Positions 63,190 through 64,000 of a stretch of DNA of 64,000 nucleotides are shown piece after piece. The stretch comes from Osedax fenrisi (Eukaryota > Annelida > Polychaeta > Sabellida > Siboglinidae). Made by a program: the position numbers and the translations under genes. The DNA lies in the NCBI GenBank assembly GCA_964019155.1, contig OZ025240.1, forward strand, positions 78,795,330-78,859,329, in the 5' to 3' direction. Position 1 is the first letter of the stretch; the number at the start of each line of letters is the position of its first letter. Under the pieces are notes generated by a model, which searched no databases, was not told the DNA's origin, and was given only the letters and a program-made list of their open reading frames with translations.

Positions 63190-63230
<41 letters not shown>

Positions 63231-63774
63231 AAAAATAAATGCATGTCTAAATATAAATTAATGTTTACCTACGCTAGCCACAGATAACAATATACATTAT
63301 ATAACTGTTTTACATAACCTAGGCCATGTATTATATTAACATATTGTATATTTATTAATAATAATTAACTTAACATTATACTTATAATGTAATTATAATA
63401 AGTTAAAATTTATACATTAAGAGAACAAATTATAGTCCCAAAATAAGATAAAAATCCTAAAGTAAGTTATTTTGGGCCTTTTAAAATACTTAGTTTGGCG
63501 TTTTGATTATATGTTAAGCTTTGGTCCATTTAACTGGCCCAGATTACTAACCGAATAAGTTCGAGGAGAACTTAGAATGAAATCCGTCCGCCATAAAACG
63601 ATAGGCGCTATCGAAATGATGCCGATACCTGTCCTCCGAGAGGTCGGAGGGGTTACCGGCGGAGATGTTAGCCGAAAGGTCGGCCGATAGGTCAGCCAAT
63701 TTAGCCGAGAAACTGGGCATATCCATGGGTTGCACATCCGCCTCTCTGGTTCTGGTATCTCTTGTAGTCCAGTT
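61596..63774 (-). CDS. Repeat protein, Y-P-D-Y...S-T-A-K type (5' part lies beyond the window)
   Basis: Two exons join in phase: 63774-63552 (NWTTRDTRTREADVQPMDMP ... SNLF, donor GTTAGT) and 63151-61596. After a unique region (SLFDRINDQFERFAHIDASL) the second exon encodes about 30 copies of a 12-residue unit, consensus (S/T)YPDYLDSTAKK, shifting near the C terminus to a 24-residue unit (LAPTAKLSSPDYPASTARS). The end is unique and basic, VTIKCEHCFRTFEIKDWVCA, then NK and TAA at 61596-61598. The last codons overlap a possible donor (AA/GTAACT), so the protein may continue. DNA is GC-richer than the flanks. No family recognised; the Tyr/Pro/Lys-rich repeats suggest an extended structural, cytoskeletal or extracellular scaffold, which is inference. 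Confidence 0.8.
63197..63226. repeat. (TA)n in the intron of the repeat-protein gene
   Basis: Short TA run between the two exons. Confidence 0.9.
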
Positions 63775-63811
63775 CTGGAATTCGATGTTGTTTATACTTT
63801 TATTGCATGTA

Positions 63812-63852
<41 letters not shown>
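63812..63852 (+). repeat. (TG)n microsatellite
   Basis: About 20 TG dinucleotides. On the minus strand it is a CA run just upstream of the exon beginning at 63774. Confidence 0.97.
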
Positions 63853-63854
<2 letters not shown>

Positions 63855-63961
63855 TTAATAATATATCCTACGAGTTTACCTCTTTAGAAATGTATATATT
63901 ATTATTCATATCTTAGAGTCGTAATGGTAATTATTATAATTAATAAATAATCGTAATCAAA

Positions 63962-63965
<4 letters not shown>

Positions 63966-63998
<33 letters not shown>
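63966..63998. repeat. (TA)n at the window edge
   Basis: TA run reaching almost to the end of the window. Confidence 0.95.

Positions 63999-64000
<2 letters not shown>

Overview
The window looks like nuclear DNA of an invertebrate animal with a very AT-rich, transposon-filled genome. The evidence is intron-rich genes with GT/AG splice sites whose exon phases chain perfectly, animal-type protein families (a CYP46-like cytochrome P450 and an FBXO16/ECT2L-like F-box protein), several clades of non-LTR retrotransposon, a tRNA-derived SINE family, MITEs, and dozens of (TA)n tracts. Nothing prokaryotic, organellar or viral was seen. The phylum cannot be fixed from the sequence alone.

Layout. 1-15.1 kb: a minus-strand multi-exon gene of unknown function (start at 15137, exons down to about 722). 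One 10.7 kb intron of it holds a 7.3 kb terminal-inverted-repeat element (6977-14235) made of ACTTAAGT-rich repeats and a 36-bp satellite, which itself contains an intact non-LTR retrotransposon. 15.6-17.0 kb: a minus-strand F-box gene. 17-25.3 kb: no genes found; a dense nest of palindromic MITEs and non-autonomous DNA transposons. 25.3-33.1 kb: a plus-strand CYP46-like P450 gene of 14 recognised exons totalling about 497 codons. 34-38.8 kb: a sharply GC-richer, decayed retrotransposon on the minus strand carrying 2A-like, endonuclease, reverse transcriptase and RNase H remnants, abutting the 3' piece of an RTE-like element. 38.8-48.6 kb: a cluster of transposons with GGGGAAAGTA termini, a full-length SINE, a small secreted-protein ORF and other LINE fragments. 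48.7-57.7 kb: a second, unrelated TIR element of about 9 kb built of GGTATAAC repeats, with a second full-length non-LTR retrotransposon inside and a few candidate minus-strand exons. 57.7-61.5 kb: intergenic. 61.6-64 kb: the 3' part of a minus-strand gene whose protein is mainly a 12-residue Y-P-D-Y...TAK repeat.

The host genes do not form an obvious pathway. The most striking content is the mobile DNA: two giant TIR elements of the same design but unrelated sequence, a retrotransposon whose two ORFs are joined in frame through a UGA-CUA leaky-stop context, a retrotransposon remnant with a 2A ribosome-skipping motif, and a SINE family with six copies in the window. All gene models come from reading splice signals, phases and protein similarity by eye.
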